NCBI GenBank assembly: GCA_034670405.1
Contig: JAXDDX010000088.1
Coordinates: forward strand, 1,656,001-1,720,000
Source of the DNA: Hoplostethus atlanticus
Taxonomy: Eukaryota > Chordata > Actinopteri > Trachichthyiformes > Trachichthyidae
Direction: 5' to 3'
Length of the DNA stretch: 64,000 nt
In this document: in pieces, positions 10,300 to 22,238 of the stretch
Layout of the letters: each line of letters starts with the position of its first letter
Position numbering within the stretch: position 1 is the stretch's first letter
Notes under the pieces: model-generated
What the model was told of the DNA's origin: nothing
Database searches by the model: none
Seen by the model: only the letters and a program-made list of their open reading frames with translations
Made by a program: the position numbers and the translations under genes

Positions 10300-12676
10300 A
10301 GGAGAATACCCACATAAAACCTGCCTTGGATGTTAGAGGAATAAGACCGGGTATGTCACTGGGGTTATTGACTGGGCACTTCCTATCACAGAGGTTTCAT
10401 GAAATTAAGCCCACAACACCTCCAACTTTATTGGTACAATTAGCAATACATCTGATCTAGCTATCCCTCTGAACTTGGCTTGGATATTTGGGGAAACGGG
10501 TGGGTGAGATTGGGTTCGTCATTGGGGTTATGAAATACTTACTATCACAGATGTTTTGTTGAATTAGGCAAAGGCTTCTGTACCAACTTAGCTATTGCCA
10601 CTAGTCGTATTCAGATGCACTTTACTGATGTGAAGCTGCAAAGTCAATATGAAGAGCTACACCTACTTCGACTCACTAATGATTTTTTTGGCAGGTATCA
10701 GCTATGTCTGTTAGAGGATGTAATCATATGTGCCAGCATGTGTGCACAGAGCCAGCCATGCTGCCCCACAGTAACTTAGAGCCAGGTTGAGTCACAGCTG
10801 AATCCCTATAGAGTTACATTAAAATACAAAATTCAATCTGAAAATAAGATATCAACAGTTTGGAGATGTTTTTGCAGACTTTTGAGAATTTTTGGCAGAA
10901 TTTCACATTCAAATGAATATGAACATAGAGCCAAAATATCAATGTGTTGCTGCAAATGAAGAGTTTGGCTCCAAAATGAGAAATATACCATTTGAAGAAA
11001 GTGACACCTTCAAAATGAAAACACATGATAGTGCTTACTTTACTTCACCTAACAGTAAGCTTGCTGTAAAAATAAAGGCCCTCAGAGGACGGATGAATCC
11101 ATGTATGTAGTTCAATGATGTTTGCAGGCAATTCGTGTTGTTCCATTGATATCTGTTGTTAGAGATCCAACCATTGTGAGATGCTTTTCCAATTCAGTAG
11201 TATTGTTATATAGCTCTAAGTTATATGGTGTTGCCGCTTTATTGTATCCTTAATTGTATTAGTGTTGTAAGTTTACGGCCGTCATTCTTTGAGAGGCTGA
11301 ACGCACTGACTGTTGAGCTAGCAACACAGTTAGCTACTGACTCTATGGGCAAATAACAGAAACTATATCAATTGAACTACCTATCGCATTTTGCTCCAAC
11401 TGTTGTAACCTGGTAATCTAAGGGTCAATGGCACTACACTATTTAGCTAACCGGCTCTTCTTCTCCCTCATTGTATCTTATATGGCCAAAGATATGTAAG
11501 TGAGCATGAAGAGGTTGTAATCCTTGTATATGCCGATTGTTTTTTTTTTTGTTTTTTTCCTCACAAATTATTTTCCATTTCCACCCCATTATTGTAGAAC
11601 CACACTTGTCTACAGTACCCTGCATGAGTCGAGACTGTCTGGCCTTTTCTGTGCTGTATCCTGCAACCTCCAGTAAATGTCCTTCAAGAGTATCGTGTCT
11701 CTCTGAGTCTTTACGGACGTCCCATAGCGCCTGCTGTTCTAATGCTAACCTAGCCACGTCTGTCCTATTCTCCCCGTCCAACACTTACGTCTCCAAACAG
11801 CCTTTACTGTCTGACCCAGCTTCTTATAATGGCTCCATTAAGTAGACACTTTCAGGCGAATTCCGGTATTTTTAAACCTGGGCTCTATTTGTACAAATTT
11901 GTCATTTATACCACAAAATAGGTACAAAAGCGTTTTGGAATTGCTCCGGTAGATCGTCTCAGTCGGCAGTCGCGAAATGGGCTGCAACGTAATCCACAGG
12001 GGCAAGTGGGCCGATCAAAGTACGTCCACTAAAAGTACTTGTTTTTGCCACTGACAGGCTCAGATTGTTATTCATGTGTCTGACAACATTAGGAAAGGAT
12101 CTCTACAGAGATAGACCTTTTTTTAACCAGAAACAGAAGTCTCACTCAAGGAGAAGTCTCTGAAATCTGAAAGATGAGGTGAGTTGTCGCTTGAAGAGGT
12201 TAAACAAAGGTTTCTGGTTAAACAAAGGTAGCGATCCTTTACGTAATGTTGTCAGATTTTTTGACCAAATAAAAGAATGTAGAGTCATGGCTAGTCTCCT
12301 CTCAAATACATAAGACGAGTAATAACTGAAGACATGCACACCAAAAAACCCAGGTCCTGGATACGTAGCCTGCAAAATGCACCTCCTCTCCAGCAAAACG
12401 TAAAACTGCCTTAAAAGCCAAAACCAACCTGAGGCTTGCAGTTCAAATACTTGTTCAGTTCAAATGTAACTTGTTCACACACTATCATAGTACACAATCA
12501 CTCGTCCCCACAGGAAACATTAACGTTTTCCCTTATCGTAGTTTAACACAGCTATGATTTTGTCACTATTCTCTATATTTTTGGGGACATCTCTATTTCT
12601 GCCCTGTCATTAAAGCCAGTTATTGTTGTCACTGTGAGAACTTGCTGAACTGTAGCTTTCTTATTGAAGATGAAGT
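10300..12676. other. Intergenic region, no gene recognised
   Basis: I see no exon with known homology. Two imperfect direct repeats lie at about 10356-10408 and 10519-10570 (GGGGTTATTGAC / GGGGTTATGAAA, then CTATCACAGAGGTTT / CTATCACAGATGTTT). Overlapping open frames on both strands at 11443-11845 resemble nothing known. Confidence 0.5.
12078..12257. repeat. Imperfect fold-back repeat (possible MITE)
   Basis: TCTGACAACATTAGGAAAGG near 12080 is mirrored by CCTTTACGTAATGTTGTCAGA ending at 12256. An inner pair, TTAACCAGAAAC and GTTTCTGGTTAA, extends the hairpin. No target duplication identified, so the element type is open. Confidence 0.5.
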
Positions 12677-12774
12677 ATTTTCAATTCAACAACTTCTGAC
12701 TAGGCAACACAGTTGGTTGTTCGTATTACAAATGGCGTCCAGTCTTGCCCACTCTAGCTTCATCTTCTTTTTCT

Positions 12775-13080
12775 TGGCTGACAGGAGTGGATGCCGGCAT
12801 GGTCTACTGCTGCTGTAACCCATCCACCCTTCTGGACACCACTGTGTCCGGCTAGAATGACCTTTCTCCTTTGACCTCTTCCATCAACAAGGCGTTTTCA
12901 CCCTCAGGACTTGACTGACTGGCTGTTTTTTGTTCACCGCACCATTCTTGGTAAACTCTAAACACTATAATGCATGAAAGTCCCAGGAGGTCTCCAGATG
13001 CTGGAACTATTGTGTCTGGAACCAGTTACCATACTATGTCACTAGCCACCATGGCTGGACAGACAAAGAAAAGATGAATC
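12775..13080 (+). repeat. Dispersed LINE-3'-end-like repeat within the unit
   Basis: The segment containing GGTCTACTGCTGCTGTAACC, CTTTGACCTCTTCCATCAA and GCATGAAAGTCCCAGGAGG resembles a widespread vertebrate LINE 3' sequence, recognised from memory. It is repeated with the unit at about 26870-27140 and 32805-33080. It has no open frame. Confidence 0.35.
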
Positions 13081-14323
13081 TCTCAGAGGAAGGCTAGCGT
13101 GCTAAACAGGGCAGTGACTGTTTGAGTCAAAACTAGAGTGAACATCAGCGTTGCCTTTCCAAGAAGAAAAGCACTCCAAGATGAGAAGGAACGATGGGGA
13201 GCGATACAGATGTGGCTGTTTTATCTTTTGGACTGGGAGGTCGCTATCGTTTATCCACCACAGTCTACATTAAGTTGCGTGTTTCAAGTTGGTCAACTTT
13301 TGAAAGAAAACTGGCAATGTTTTGGTAGTAGACACATTTCACTTTTGAATTATGGCAAATTTGTGTGTTGGCTTGGTTTTGTAAGTTTAGTGATCGCTCC
13401 TTTAGCAGTCAGTGCAAAAAAAAGTATGTTGCTGTTACAGTACTGGAGCATAAGTATAAATCTGCCTGAATTGGCAGCTGCCAATAAAAAAATCAAAAAA
13501 ACTTGTTCTGATTGAGATGTCTTTATTTGTAATCAATAAAAATAATAATGAAATACAAAATGCTGCTGAGATCTTAATATTTTTTAAAAACACTTCACAC
13601 ATAGAACAACCATTGATAGGAAGAGTTTGTACAATTGGCACCTTGTTGGCCAATAGATGGACAAAGCTCCAAACAACAAAGTGACACAAGGGGACAAAAA
13701 TCTATTTCAAACATTTCCTGGCAACTTCCCTGTTGAAGCAAGTCTTTAGGAACGGTATCTTCTCATCATTACAAAAAGCTGTCCTGTGTATCTCTGCCTC
13801 AAGAGGAGTTGGCTGCAATTGTGTAACATTGCTAAAAAAAAACCCAAGAAGACAGGAAGCAAGACTTATCTATATTAGCTGCCAGTGAAAACCACTGAGC
13901 CAAAACTCTGTCTATGACTAAACAAATAAAAACATGTTTTCTTTATGTTAAAGCCGTTTCAGTGAACAGGAGCAAGTTTATTTGACAAGTTTCACCTTCA
14001 GTATATAGCCAATACCTGCATAACTAACTTGAACTTCAACAACACAATCAGATCAATTTAAATCTACTCTCAGATATACTGCCATGTGCTGTCTCTTCTT
14101 AGTTCCAGATAATTATTGTTACCTTTAGTTTCGTCAAAATCTGATCTGTGGTGTCTGAGATATCAAGTGATGGATGGACGGATAAATAAATGATAAAATG
14201 AATAGAGACTGATCCTCTACTCTCAGGTGTCATATTGCCAAAAGTTAGGAGACGGGATCTTGCTCCCCTGTCCTCCTCGCTTCCCTCCATTTCTTCCCCC
14301 TCTCTCTGCCTGTCCTCCTCTGC

Positions 14324-16033
14324 CTACACGGCGCTGACTGTCTCTGTGGTATCGTTATTCGTGGTGCTGATCTGCTCTTGCTCTCTGGTCAGTCTGCACG
14401 GGCACAGCCAGGCCAGCAGCGTGTCGACGGCCCCTTTCCTCATGAAAACATACAGAACCAAGTCCACTAGAGGACTGAACTGGACGAAGATGAGAGAAAG
14501 CCTAGGATCATTGATGATGTTAGACCCTCCGCCCATCATTTCCAAGAACCAAATAATTGTGGGAAGGAACAGCAGCGTGTAGTTAAGCAGCACCAGAATC
14601 AAGGCTCCCACTATTCGCCGTTTTTCCTCTGGGGGGACTGAGATGGCGGCGGACAGAGCTTTGAGGGTCCCAGCCAGGAAGAAGATGAGCAGGGGTAAGG
14701 GCAGGAGGAGGAGGATGGCGATGGTGATGAACATGAATATGATAGATTCTTCCACGAAGAATAACAAAAACAACACGACAAAAGGGAAGACCCAGACCAG
14801 GAAGGAGAGCATCAGAGAGGCCTTGATGTTTCGTCTGAAGTGATACCACAGTGGCCAGGCGATGACCAAATACCTGTAGTGCAAGATAGAAGATACATAG
14901 ACAGAATATCTGTTACATGTATTCCTGACTTTGAGGATGCTATGAGGCATGCACATGCATACACACACTCTCAAACACACACTAACTGTCTAACCCTCAG
15001 ACACAGATATTACATTACTCTACATTACATTACAGTCATCTAGCAGACGCTTTTATCCAAAGCGACTTACAATAAGTGCATTCAACGTAGGTAGAGAACT
15101 ACTAGTCAAGTGCATTTCCATCCCAAGCATCTAAGAACAGAACCAGTGCTGAGGTAAAAGTGCAATAAGTTAACTACCTACTCTTTATCTAAACCAATAA
15201 GTGAAGCAAATAAACAAGAGCTAAGACAAATAAGTAAGACAAAGATAACTACCTCTCCAGGGCTACCAACACCATGAAGCCAACACTGGCGATCAATCCA
15301 ATGACGTAGACAAACATAGATAAAACACTGACATCTTCGTATCCTGTGGTCTCCCGGACGGCCAAGCAGCAGATCTGGATGAGGTCTGAGACGAGGAGAT
15401 TGATGACGTAGACAGGAGCAACGTGGTCACCCCGCACCTACAGGAACAGTGGTAAAAATGAACAAGGCAACAGGCAACAGTAAACATGTCATCCCACATG
15501 AATGATAGAATCCCTCACGGGGGCTTTAGTCCTGTCTGGTTAAGATAAGAGTCATCTGGGCTGAGTTTAGTTAAGATGATGCCGGGGCTCCGTGCTCCTT
15601 CCAGCATCAGGGTGGAGCGCTGGCACAGGGCAGCGATGGATGGATGGATACTATACTATAATACTATATGTACCAGATTTACATTTAGTAGATAACACTA
15701 AAACAAACAAATGTTCAGGACAGTTAGCACTGATAAATGCCTAAATGTACAAGTCCTTCAGCTCATCTTGATATATCACTATGTATGTCACTATGTACAC
15801 TCTTACTTACTTACTCTTACTGATTTTCATCATACAGGTAGCAGGCAGACAAATAAATACATGGACCTCAGTCATAATTCTCTCACCAGGGAATACAGAG
15901 CACAGATGGCCAGCAAGGTCAAAGGAAGGCCGATGGAGATGACGATCCATGTCATCACATGGTAGGCGGTTGAGAGGTCTTGATAAGATTGAGAGTCGTT
16001 GAGAGATGTGATGTTGTTGTATGAAGGGTCCAT
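14324..16033 (-). CDS. Class A GPCR, tandem copy 1
   Basis: Exons on the minus strand: A 15887-16033, B 15253-15437, C 14324-14873; GT-AG junctions; 882 nt, 293 aa. Exon A gives an extracellular N-terminus with two N-glycosylation sequons (NIT, NDS) and TM1. Exon B gives TM2 with the conserved LLVSD aspartate, ECL1 and TM3 ending ALER. Exon C completes [11 protein letters not shown] and gives TM4 to TM7 and a 30-residue tail with a CPC pair suited to palmitoylation. The DRY motif is ERY, TM6 has LLFLP in place of CWxP, and TM7 has SPLVDLVLY in place of NPxxY. There is no cysteine at the usual TM3 position nor in the very short ECL2. Rhodopsin-like fold is clear; ligand unknown. It resembles fish-expanded orphan receptors, but I cannot name it. 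Confidence 0.85.
15009..15238 (-). mobile_element. L2-type LINE 3' fragment in GPCR copy 1 intron
   Basis: About 230 bp matches the 3' end of the L2 LINE at 48351, including AGCAGACGCTTTTATCCAAA and the repeated TTACA tail. Flanked by ACACAGAT (15001-15008) and ACAAAGAT (15239-15246), an 8-bp target duplication with one mismatch. Its inner edge lies about 15 bp from the exon B splice donor. Confidence 0.85.
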
Positions 16034-16107
16034 TCCTCAGACTTAGACCTGTTGTTGGGGATAACAGTTCAGGGAAAGGTAACCTCTACTCAACACTACT
16101 CTTACTA

Positions 16108-16110
<3 letters not shown>

Positions 16111-16141
<31 letters not shown>
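16111..16141. repeat. (CTA)n microsatellite upstream of GPCR copy 1
   Basis: A CTA/ACT triplet run lies about 80 bp upstream of exon A on the gene's 5' side. Equivalent runs of different length occur in every unit: 24342-24432, 30479-30520, 36118-36159 and 44479-44521. Confidence 0.85.
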
Positions 16142-17593
16142 AGAGTTAATAAAGGAATTAAACAACCATATACAACAGGGATAAAATAGCTCAAAAGAAC
16201 CAAGTACACATAAGCCCATCGATAAGAAAAATGTGTTCTAAGAAGAAACTGAATAAAATTGAATGTATGCTAAATAATAAAACAAAATGTAATTTGAAAG
16301 CTGCTGGATCACAACCTGAATATGCTGCGTCTGCCAAGATCCACTTTTTCGTTATCTGTCAGCTTTCGCTCAGCAATTGTTGTGTAAATAATGAACGTCA
16401 CAGCATCCTGTTTATCTACATCTGTTTTTTTTTTTGGTATAACATGTAAGATTGACGTGCATTTCTTGAGAAGTTTGTGTTTGACTTCATCATGTCCATC
16501 GTTCTGTGGTAATGGTATTCCTGTCATGTTTACAAAAGAAATAAACAGTTTGTATCTCATCTCCCCGGCTCTTATTTCTTTACCTAGCAGTTCTCTATCA
16601 TACATGATTACTCTGAGAGATGAATATTTTTCATGGATCTATTTTCTTGGCACTGTGTCCGCATTTACACCTGTTTATCAAATAATAACAATAATAATAA
16701 TAATAATCAAAATGTCATACATAAAGAGCAGCACAATGTAATAGCACATTGTTATGTTACGTTATGAGAGAACAGTGTTAAATATGGCCTGAATTTAATT
16801 GCAATTCGTCAAGACCCTGCAGTGTAAAGGTTGAACTGTTTCAAATGTGTTGGCCTATTATAGGAATTATGTCAGGAAATGTACTTAATTGATTTATATT
16901 GTATTGTAACAGCTGTGAAATATGGTCTAACTAGCCAAATGAAAAGTACTAAGTTCTAAAACGATATTCACACTGTGGCATAAAAAGCCGGATGGCATGA
17001 CAGGATGCCAGTCAACCACAGCCCTGTGTGCACATCTCTGTGTCATGATGATTTTGATAAATAAGTTTTACCATCCATACACATTGATAGAACATTTGTT
17101 GAAGAACATCTCAAAATAGGTTATATTCTGTATAAATCATTAAATACAATTGCCAGTGTAAATGAAGAGAAAGCAGCACAGGGAATTGTAATAGCTCAGC
17201 CAAAACAAAAGTTGGCAGCTTTCCTTTCGGACTCCAAAATGCACAAGATAAAGTTCTTGTTTATTCACTCCTCATTGGAAGAGGAGACAAGAAGAGCAAG
17301 TGGACAAGCATTTGTGTCCATTTATTTTGGTAGAGGTTTTAACTTCTGGTTTGTCTTCACTGCCGTGGAAGGTGAAAGTGTCACGGCTCCAGCCCCGACC
17401 CTGGGTTTTCCCTGTTTCTCCACCTCCCCTGTGTGACTCTCATTGTCCTGGCTGCCTGTCCTCTCCGGCCAAAAGATGGAGGCTCATCAGTGACTGCGGG
17501 GACACTGATGAGCCATTCCACTGCCTGTCCTCCAGCCCCACAGTCCTGCGTTCGGTTCAACGCCTCCCTCCTCTGGTCCAAAGAGACATCCCG

Positions 17594-20200
17594 GTGCTCG
17601 CCTTAGTGGACTCTGGCGCCGATGCCAGCTTTATCGACTCTACGCTCGGTTTTGCAGGCCGGAATCCCCACCGAACCTCTCCCTTCCCCGTTAACGGTCA
17701 ATGCGCTGGATGGCAAGCTCCTGGCCCGGATCACGCACCGCTCTGCACCTCTCACGCTGGTTCTGTCGGGAAATCACCGGGAAGGCATCCAGCTCCACGT
17801 CATCTCATCTCCCCACGCTCCGGTGGTGTTGGGCCGGCCCTGGTTGGCGCTCCACAACCCTCACATCGACTGGTCCTCTGGCTCCGTGATCAGCTGGAGC
17901 GTGTTTTGCCACTCCCACTGTCTCCTGTCTGCCCTAGCCCCTAATAAGTCCACTACCGTTCCTGTCCCTGAGCGTCCCGACCACTCCTCTGTTCCCACTG
18001 TCTATCACGACCTCGGAGAGGTGTTTGATAAGCAACAGGCCCTCTCCCTACCACCTCACCGACCGTACGACTGCGCCATCGATCTGCTTCCCGGAGCTCC
18101 CCTGCCTACTAGCCGCCTCTACAACCTCTCTCGCCCAGAGAGGGAGGTTGTGGAGAACTACATCCACGACTCCCTGGCAGCGGGACTGATCAGGCCCTCC
18201 TCGTCTCCTGTCGCGATGGAGAAAAAGGATCACGCTCTGCGCCCCTGCATCGACTTCCGGGGCCTGAATAACATCACGGTGAAAAACAAATATCCCCTAC
18301 CGCTCATAGACCCTGCCTTTGAGCCTCTCCAACACGCTACAGTCTTCTCCAAGCTAGACCACCTTATCCGGATTCGAGAAGGCGACGAGTGGAAGATTGC
18401 TTTTAACTCCGCCCTCGGCCACTTCGAGTACCTCATCATGCCCTTCGGTCTCACCAACGCCCCAGCAGTCTTCCAGGCACTCGTCATTGACGTCCTCCGT
18501 GACATGCTGAACAGATTCGTCTACAGACGACATCTTAATCTTCTCCCGGGACAAGGAGGAACACGTTCAGCATGTCAGATTGGTGCTCCGTCGTCTACTC
18601 GAAAAACTGTTTGTTAAAGCTGAGAAGTGCGAATTTCACGTGCCTTCTGTAAGTTTCTTAGGCTACATCATCGAGCAGGGGCAGGTGAAGACGGATCCGG
18701 CCAAGATCCATGCTGTGGCTGAGTGGCCGACACCCGCCTCCCGGAAACAACTCCAGCAGTTCCTGGGCTTTGCTAACTTCTACCGGAGGTTTATCCGAGA
18801 CTTCAGCAAGGTCGCAGCCCCGCTTACCCGGCTTACCTCCACCCTCTCCCCGTTCACCTGGACCCCCGAGGCGGATGCGGCCTTCACCCGTCTCAAGCGA
18901 CTCTTCACTTCCGCCCCGGTCTTGAGACATCCGGACTCCTCAAACAAAGTTCGTGGTGGAGGTGGACGCTTCCGACTCCGGCGTTGGGGCCGTCCTGTCC
19001 CAACGATCCTCGGGGGACCAGAAGTTGCACCCCTGTGTGTTTTTCTCCCGCCGTCTCTCCCCTGCTGAGCGGAATTACGACGTGGGTAACTGGGAGCTCC
19101 TGGCGGTGGTCCTGGCCTTGGAGGAGTGGAGGCATTGGCAGGAGGGGGCGGAGCAACCGTTTGTGGTCTGGACAGACCACAAGAACCTCTCCTACCTCCG
19201 CTCTGCTAAACGGCTCAACTCCCGGCAAGCGCGGTGGGCATTATTCCTGGGGAGGTTCAATTTCATCCTCACCTACCTGCCCCGGCTCCTGCAACATCAA
19301 GCCGGACGCTCTCTCCCGCCAGTGGGCTCCCGAGAAGTCCACTCCCGAGCCTGAGACCATTCTCCCTCTGTCCTGCGTAGTGGGGGACGGCTGCGTGGGA
19401 GGTTGAGAGCCTCGTCCGGGAGGCCCAGCGCAACCACCCAGACCCAGGTAACGGCCCCGCTAACCGCCTATTTGTGCCCGACTCCGCCAGGTCCCAGGTT
19501 CTCCAGTGGGGTCACTCGTCAAGGCTCACCTGTCACCCCGGCTTCGCCCGCACCCTGGCCTTCATCAGGCAGAGCTTTTTGGTGGCCCTTCATGTCCCAG
19601 GACACCCGAGCCTTCGTGTCTACCTGCTCCGTCTGTGCCACCGTCAGCCTCTCCTCCGGCTACCACCCCCAGTCCAATGGGCAGGTATCATTCGTTCAGG
19701 TCCACCTCCAGTGCTGCCGCCGGATTTGGAGGGCTGCTCGGGCGGCCCTCCTTCGCTCGGCGGCCAAAAATCAGTGCCTCACCGACTACCAACCTGGGCA
19801 GAAGGTTTGGCTCCTCCCGGGACCTACCCCTGCAGGTCGAGTCCCGGAAGTTGGCCCCCCGATACGTGGGGCCCTACGAGATCGACAAGGTCATCAACCC
19901 TGCCGCAGGTAAGGCTCAAACTGCCCCCGTCCCTAAAAATACATCCCACGTTCCATGTTTCCCTGCTCAAGCCTGTCTCCTCCAGCCAATTGTGCCCTCC
20001 AGCCGACCATCCTGCCTACACAGGTCAGGACATCCGCCGCTGGGGTCGGGGCTTCCAATACCTGGTCGACTGGGAGGGTTACGGCCCAGAAAAGCGCAGC
20101 TGGGTCCCTCGCCACAACATCCTGGATCCCTCCCTCATCCGCGATTTCCACCGGGAACACCCCAACAAGCCCGGTGGGGCGCCCGGAGGCGCCCATTAAG
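17594..20200 (+). pseudogene. Gypsy pol remnant, unit 1
   Basis: Open pieces are 17622-18617, 18580-19068, 18953-19354 and 19403-20200 in changing frames. Recognisable pieces are the DSG protease motif, RT blocks [10 protein letters not shown] and [23 protein letters not shown], the RNase H stretch VWTDHKNL, and a chromodomain with YLVDWEGYG. Short deletions and shifts separate them. The integrase runs from a CSVCA zinc-finger end straight into [11 protein letters not shown], so the acidic catalytic core is gone. Confidence 0.9.
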
Positions 20201-20210
20201 GGGGGGGTAT

Positions 20211-20646
20211 TGTCACAGCTCCAGCCGCGACCCCGGGTTTTCCCTGTGTCTCTGCCTCCCTTGTGTCTCCACCTCCCCTGTCTGTCTCTCATTGTCTGTC
20301 TGTGTGTGTGGCATGGGTGTGGATCCCTCTCCTGGCCCTGCATTCCCTCCACACCTGCCATCCATCATCTCATCAGCCCAGCAGTACATATACCCCGGCT
20401 CTTCAACCACTCGTCGCCAGATTGTTCCGCCAACTACCATGATCCTCTGAACGCCTCCTTCCTCGTGTCTCCTTGCCGCTACCCACCAGCCTGCCTGCTT
20501 CCCTCGCTCCTGCCTCACCTGCCTGCCCCAGCTCCATCCAGCCCAGCCTCTGTACCCCCCACCATCCCTTCTCCTGCTTCACTGCTTTTTCCCTACTCCC
20601 TTGTCATGGTCTGCATTCTGGGTCCTATAAACTGCAATCCTGGACA
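20211..20646 (+). repeat. Gypsy 3' LTR, unit 1
   Basis: A 436-bp LTR, TGTCAC...TGGACA, with a G-rich polypurine tract immediately before it. The truncated 5' LTR at 17379 shares its first 75 bp or so. Confidence 0.88.
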
Positions 20647-20828
20647 AAAAGTTGGGAACATTGAACTTCTGTCACCAAGATCCGTGATCCGTCCTTGGTC
20701 TTGAGAACTCATAACTCAAAACTCCTTAATCATGAAACAAAACAAATATTGAAGATCAATGAAGATCTTGACTGTTACATGTTATCACAGACCTGAGGAC
20801 ATGGAACTATGAAGAAAACATATGTTGA

Positions 20829-21389
20829 TGTTACGATTTCACTGGTCAGACCCAAATGCAAACTCAGACTCGGAGGTTGGACAAACAATGAATGTTTATT
20901 GAGGGGAACCGGGGGGGTAAGGCAGAAGCAGGGAGAGGACGCAGCTGGCAAGGCAGGCAGGTGGTGGACGGGCAGGTAGACAGGCTGGCAGGCTGGCAGA
21001 CGGGGAGATGTGCAGAATGGCTGGTAACGAGTAGTGATCCTGGGGCAGAGGGAGAGCAGGGTTAGCAAGGCGTGAAACAACAGGAGACAAGTTAGAACAC
21101 ACAATTCTAAGGAGGCCGGGAACGAGAAATACCACATTGGCTGAATCAACGATCTGGCGAAGAGTGGGTGGAAAGCCGGGGTTCTTGTACAGGAGCTGAT
21201 GATGATGGACTGCAGGTGTGTAAGGTAGAGCAGGTGGGAGAGAGGTGGATGATGGAGCCAGGGAGGTGCTGGAGTCGGGGTCACGCCCACCACCACATAT
21301 ACACACACACAGGACAGACATAGACACACTAGGAACACAAGGGGGAGGGAGAACATAGGGAAACTGGTGGCACGGCAGGGACCGTGACA
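20829..21389 (-). mobile_element. Solo LTR (Gypsy-like), minus orientation
   Basis: A 561-bp insertion found only in unit 2, between GTTGA (20824-20828) and GTTGA (21390-21394). The empty site is intact in unit 3 (ATATGTTGATTTACATC, near 26090). Read on the minus strand it begins TGTCACGG and ends GTAACA, with AATAAA inside. The start resembles the Gypsy LTRs nearby, but the body differs, so it is a related family. Confidence 0.9.
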
Positions 21390-22238
21390 GTTGATTTACA
21401 TCACACATACAGGAAGCGCAAATATGTGTGTTGTGGCAATAATGTGTCAGTTTGAATTTGTGCATTGCTAGCTGTCCCCTTATGAAAAACAAAAGTATGT
21501 ACTGAGAAAGTGGCAATGTGCAAACTGTGTCTTATTATCTATACAGTCATGAGTCATGAGGTAGTTTGTATACACAGTTCAGGCGCCCTGCATCAGAGCC
21601 ATCCTAGTTGGTTGAGGCTGGGGCTATTAGAGAAAATACCCATCAGACAATATAATGTCTGATGGGTATCAGACAAAAGAGCACTCAAAATGCTCTTTGT
21701 TGCACGTTAAGGAGATGAGGTGGAGGCTTAAGGTGCTCTGAAGCTACCTCAGCTCACCACAGACTGTGAGAGGTTTTGTCTAAGATAGATTTCACTTTTT
21801 GTCCAGGCTCAGCTCAATGACTAGTTTGTTAATTCTGCCACCCAGTGGCGTAAGATAGTTATGACGGGCCCTAGTGCACGCGAGTTACTAGTTATGAAGC
21901 ACATGTTAAAACATGTTTTCTTTATGTTAAAGCCGTTTCAGTGAACAGGAGCAAGTTTATTTGACAAGTTTCACCTTCAGTATATAGCCAATACCTGCAA
22001 AACTAACTTGAATTTTGAACTTGACAATTATTGTTACCTTTAGTTTTGTCAAAATCCGATCTGTGGTGTCTGAGATAACAAGTGATGGATGGACGGATAA
22101 ATAAATGATAAAATTAATGGAGACTGATCCTCTACTCTCAGGTGTCATATTGCCAAAAGTTAGGAGACGGGATCTTGCTCCCCTGTCCTCCTCTCTTCCC
22201 TCCATTTCTTCCCCCTCTCTCTGCCTGTCCTCCTCTGC

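Larger units (their letters stand above)
17379..20646 (+). mobile_element. Defective Ty3/Gypsy chromovirus-type retrotransposon, unit 1
   Basis: The 3268-bp element starts TGTCACGG and ends CTGGACA. It is flanked by GAAAG (17374-17378) and AAAAG (20647-20651); the empty site in unit 2 reads GGTAAAAGTTGGG, confirming a 5-bp duplication. The 3' LTR is 20211-20646, preceded by a purine tract. The 5' LTR is cut to about 75 bp and joins directly to the protease region, so gag is missing. Domains in order: aspartic protease (VDSGADAS, about 17610), reverse transcriptase (18230-18900), RNase H (18950-19330), integrase fragment with the central part deleted (19440-19700), chromodomain (20030-20200). 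Breaks include a frameshift in the protease-RT spacer (17647), a shift destroying the catalytic aspartate motif (near 18525), and one at 19280. It cannot encode working enzymes. Confidence 0.95.

Noticed and set aside
11443..11845. Overlapping open frames on both strands (113 and 102 aa)
   Set aside because: No homology recognised, no splice context, biased composition; likely chance.
13138..13515. Open frame repeated in units 1, 3 and 4 (13138, 27227, 33302), reading SVAFPRRKALQD...
   Set aside because: It begins with GTG, is frameshifted by a one-base deletion in unit 4, and has no family resemblance. Its conservation is that of the whole duplicated unit.
16231..16741. Frames MCSKKKLNKIEC and MNVTASCLSTS recurring in units
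   Set aside because: They vary in length and break among units, and lie in AT-rich 5' flank of the GPCR; they look non-coding.
17300..20450. Gypsy frames as a domesticated gene
   Set aside because: Frames are broken in both copies, catalytic regions are lost, and both LTR and target duplications are still visible.
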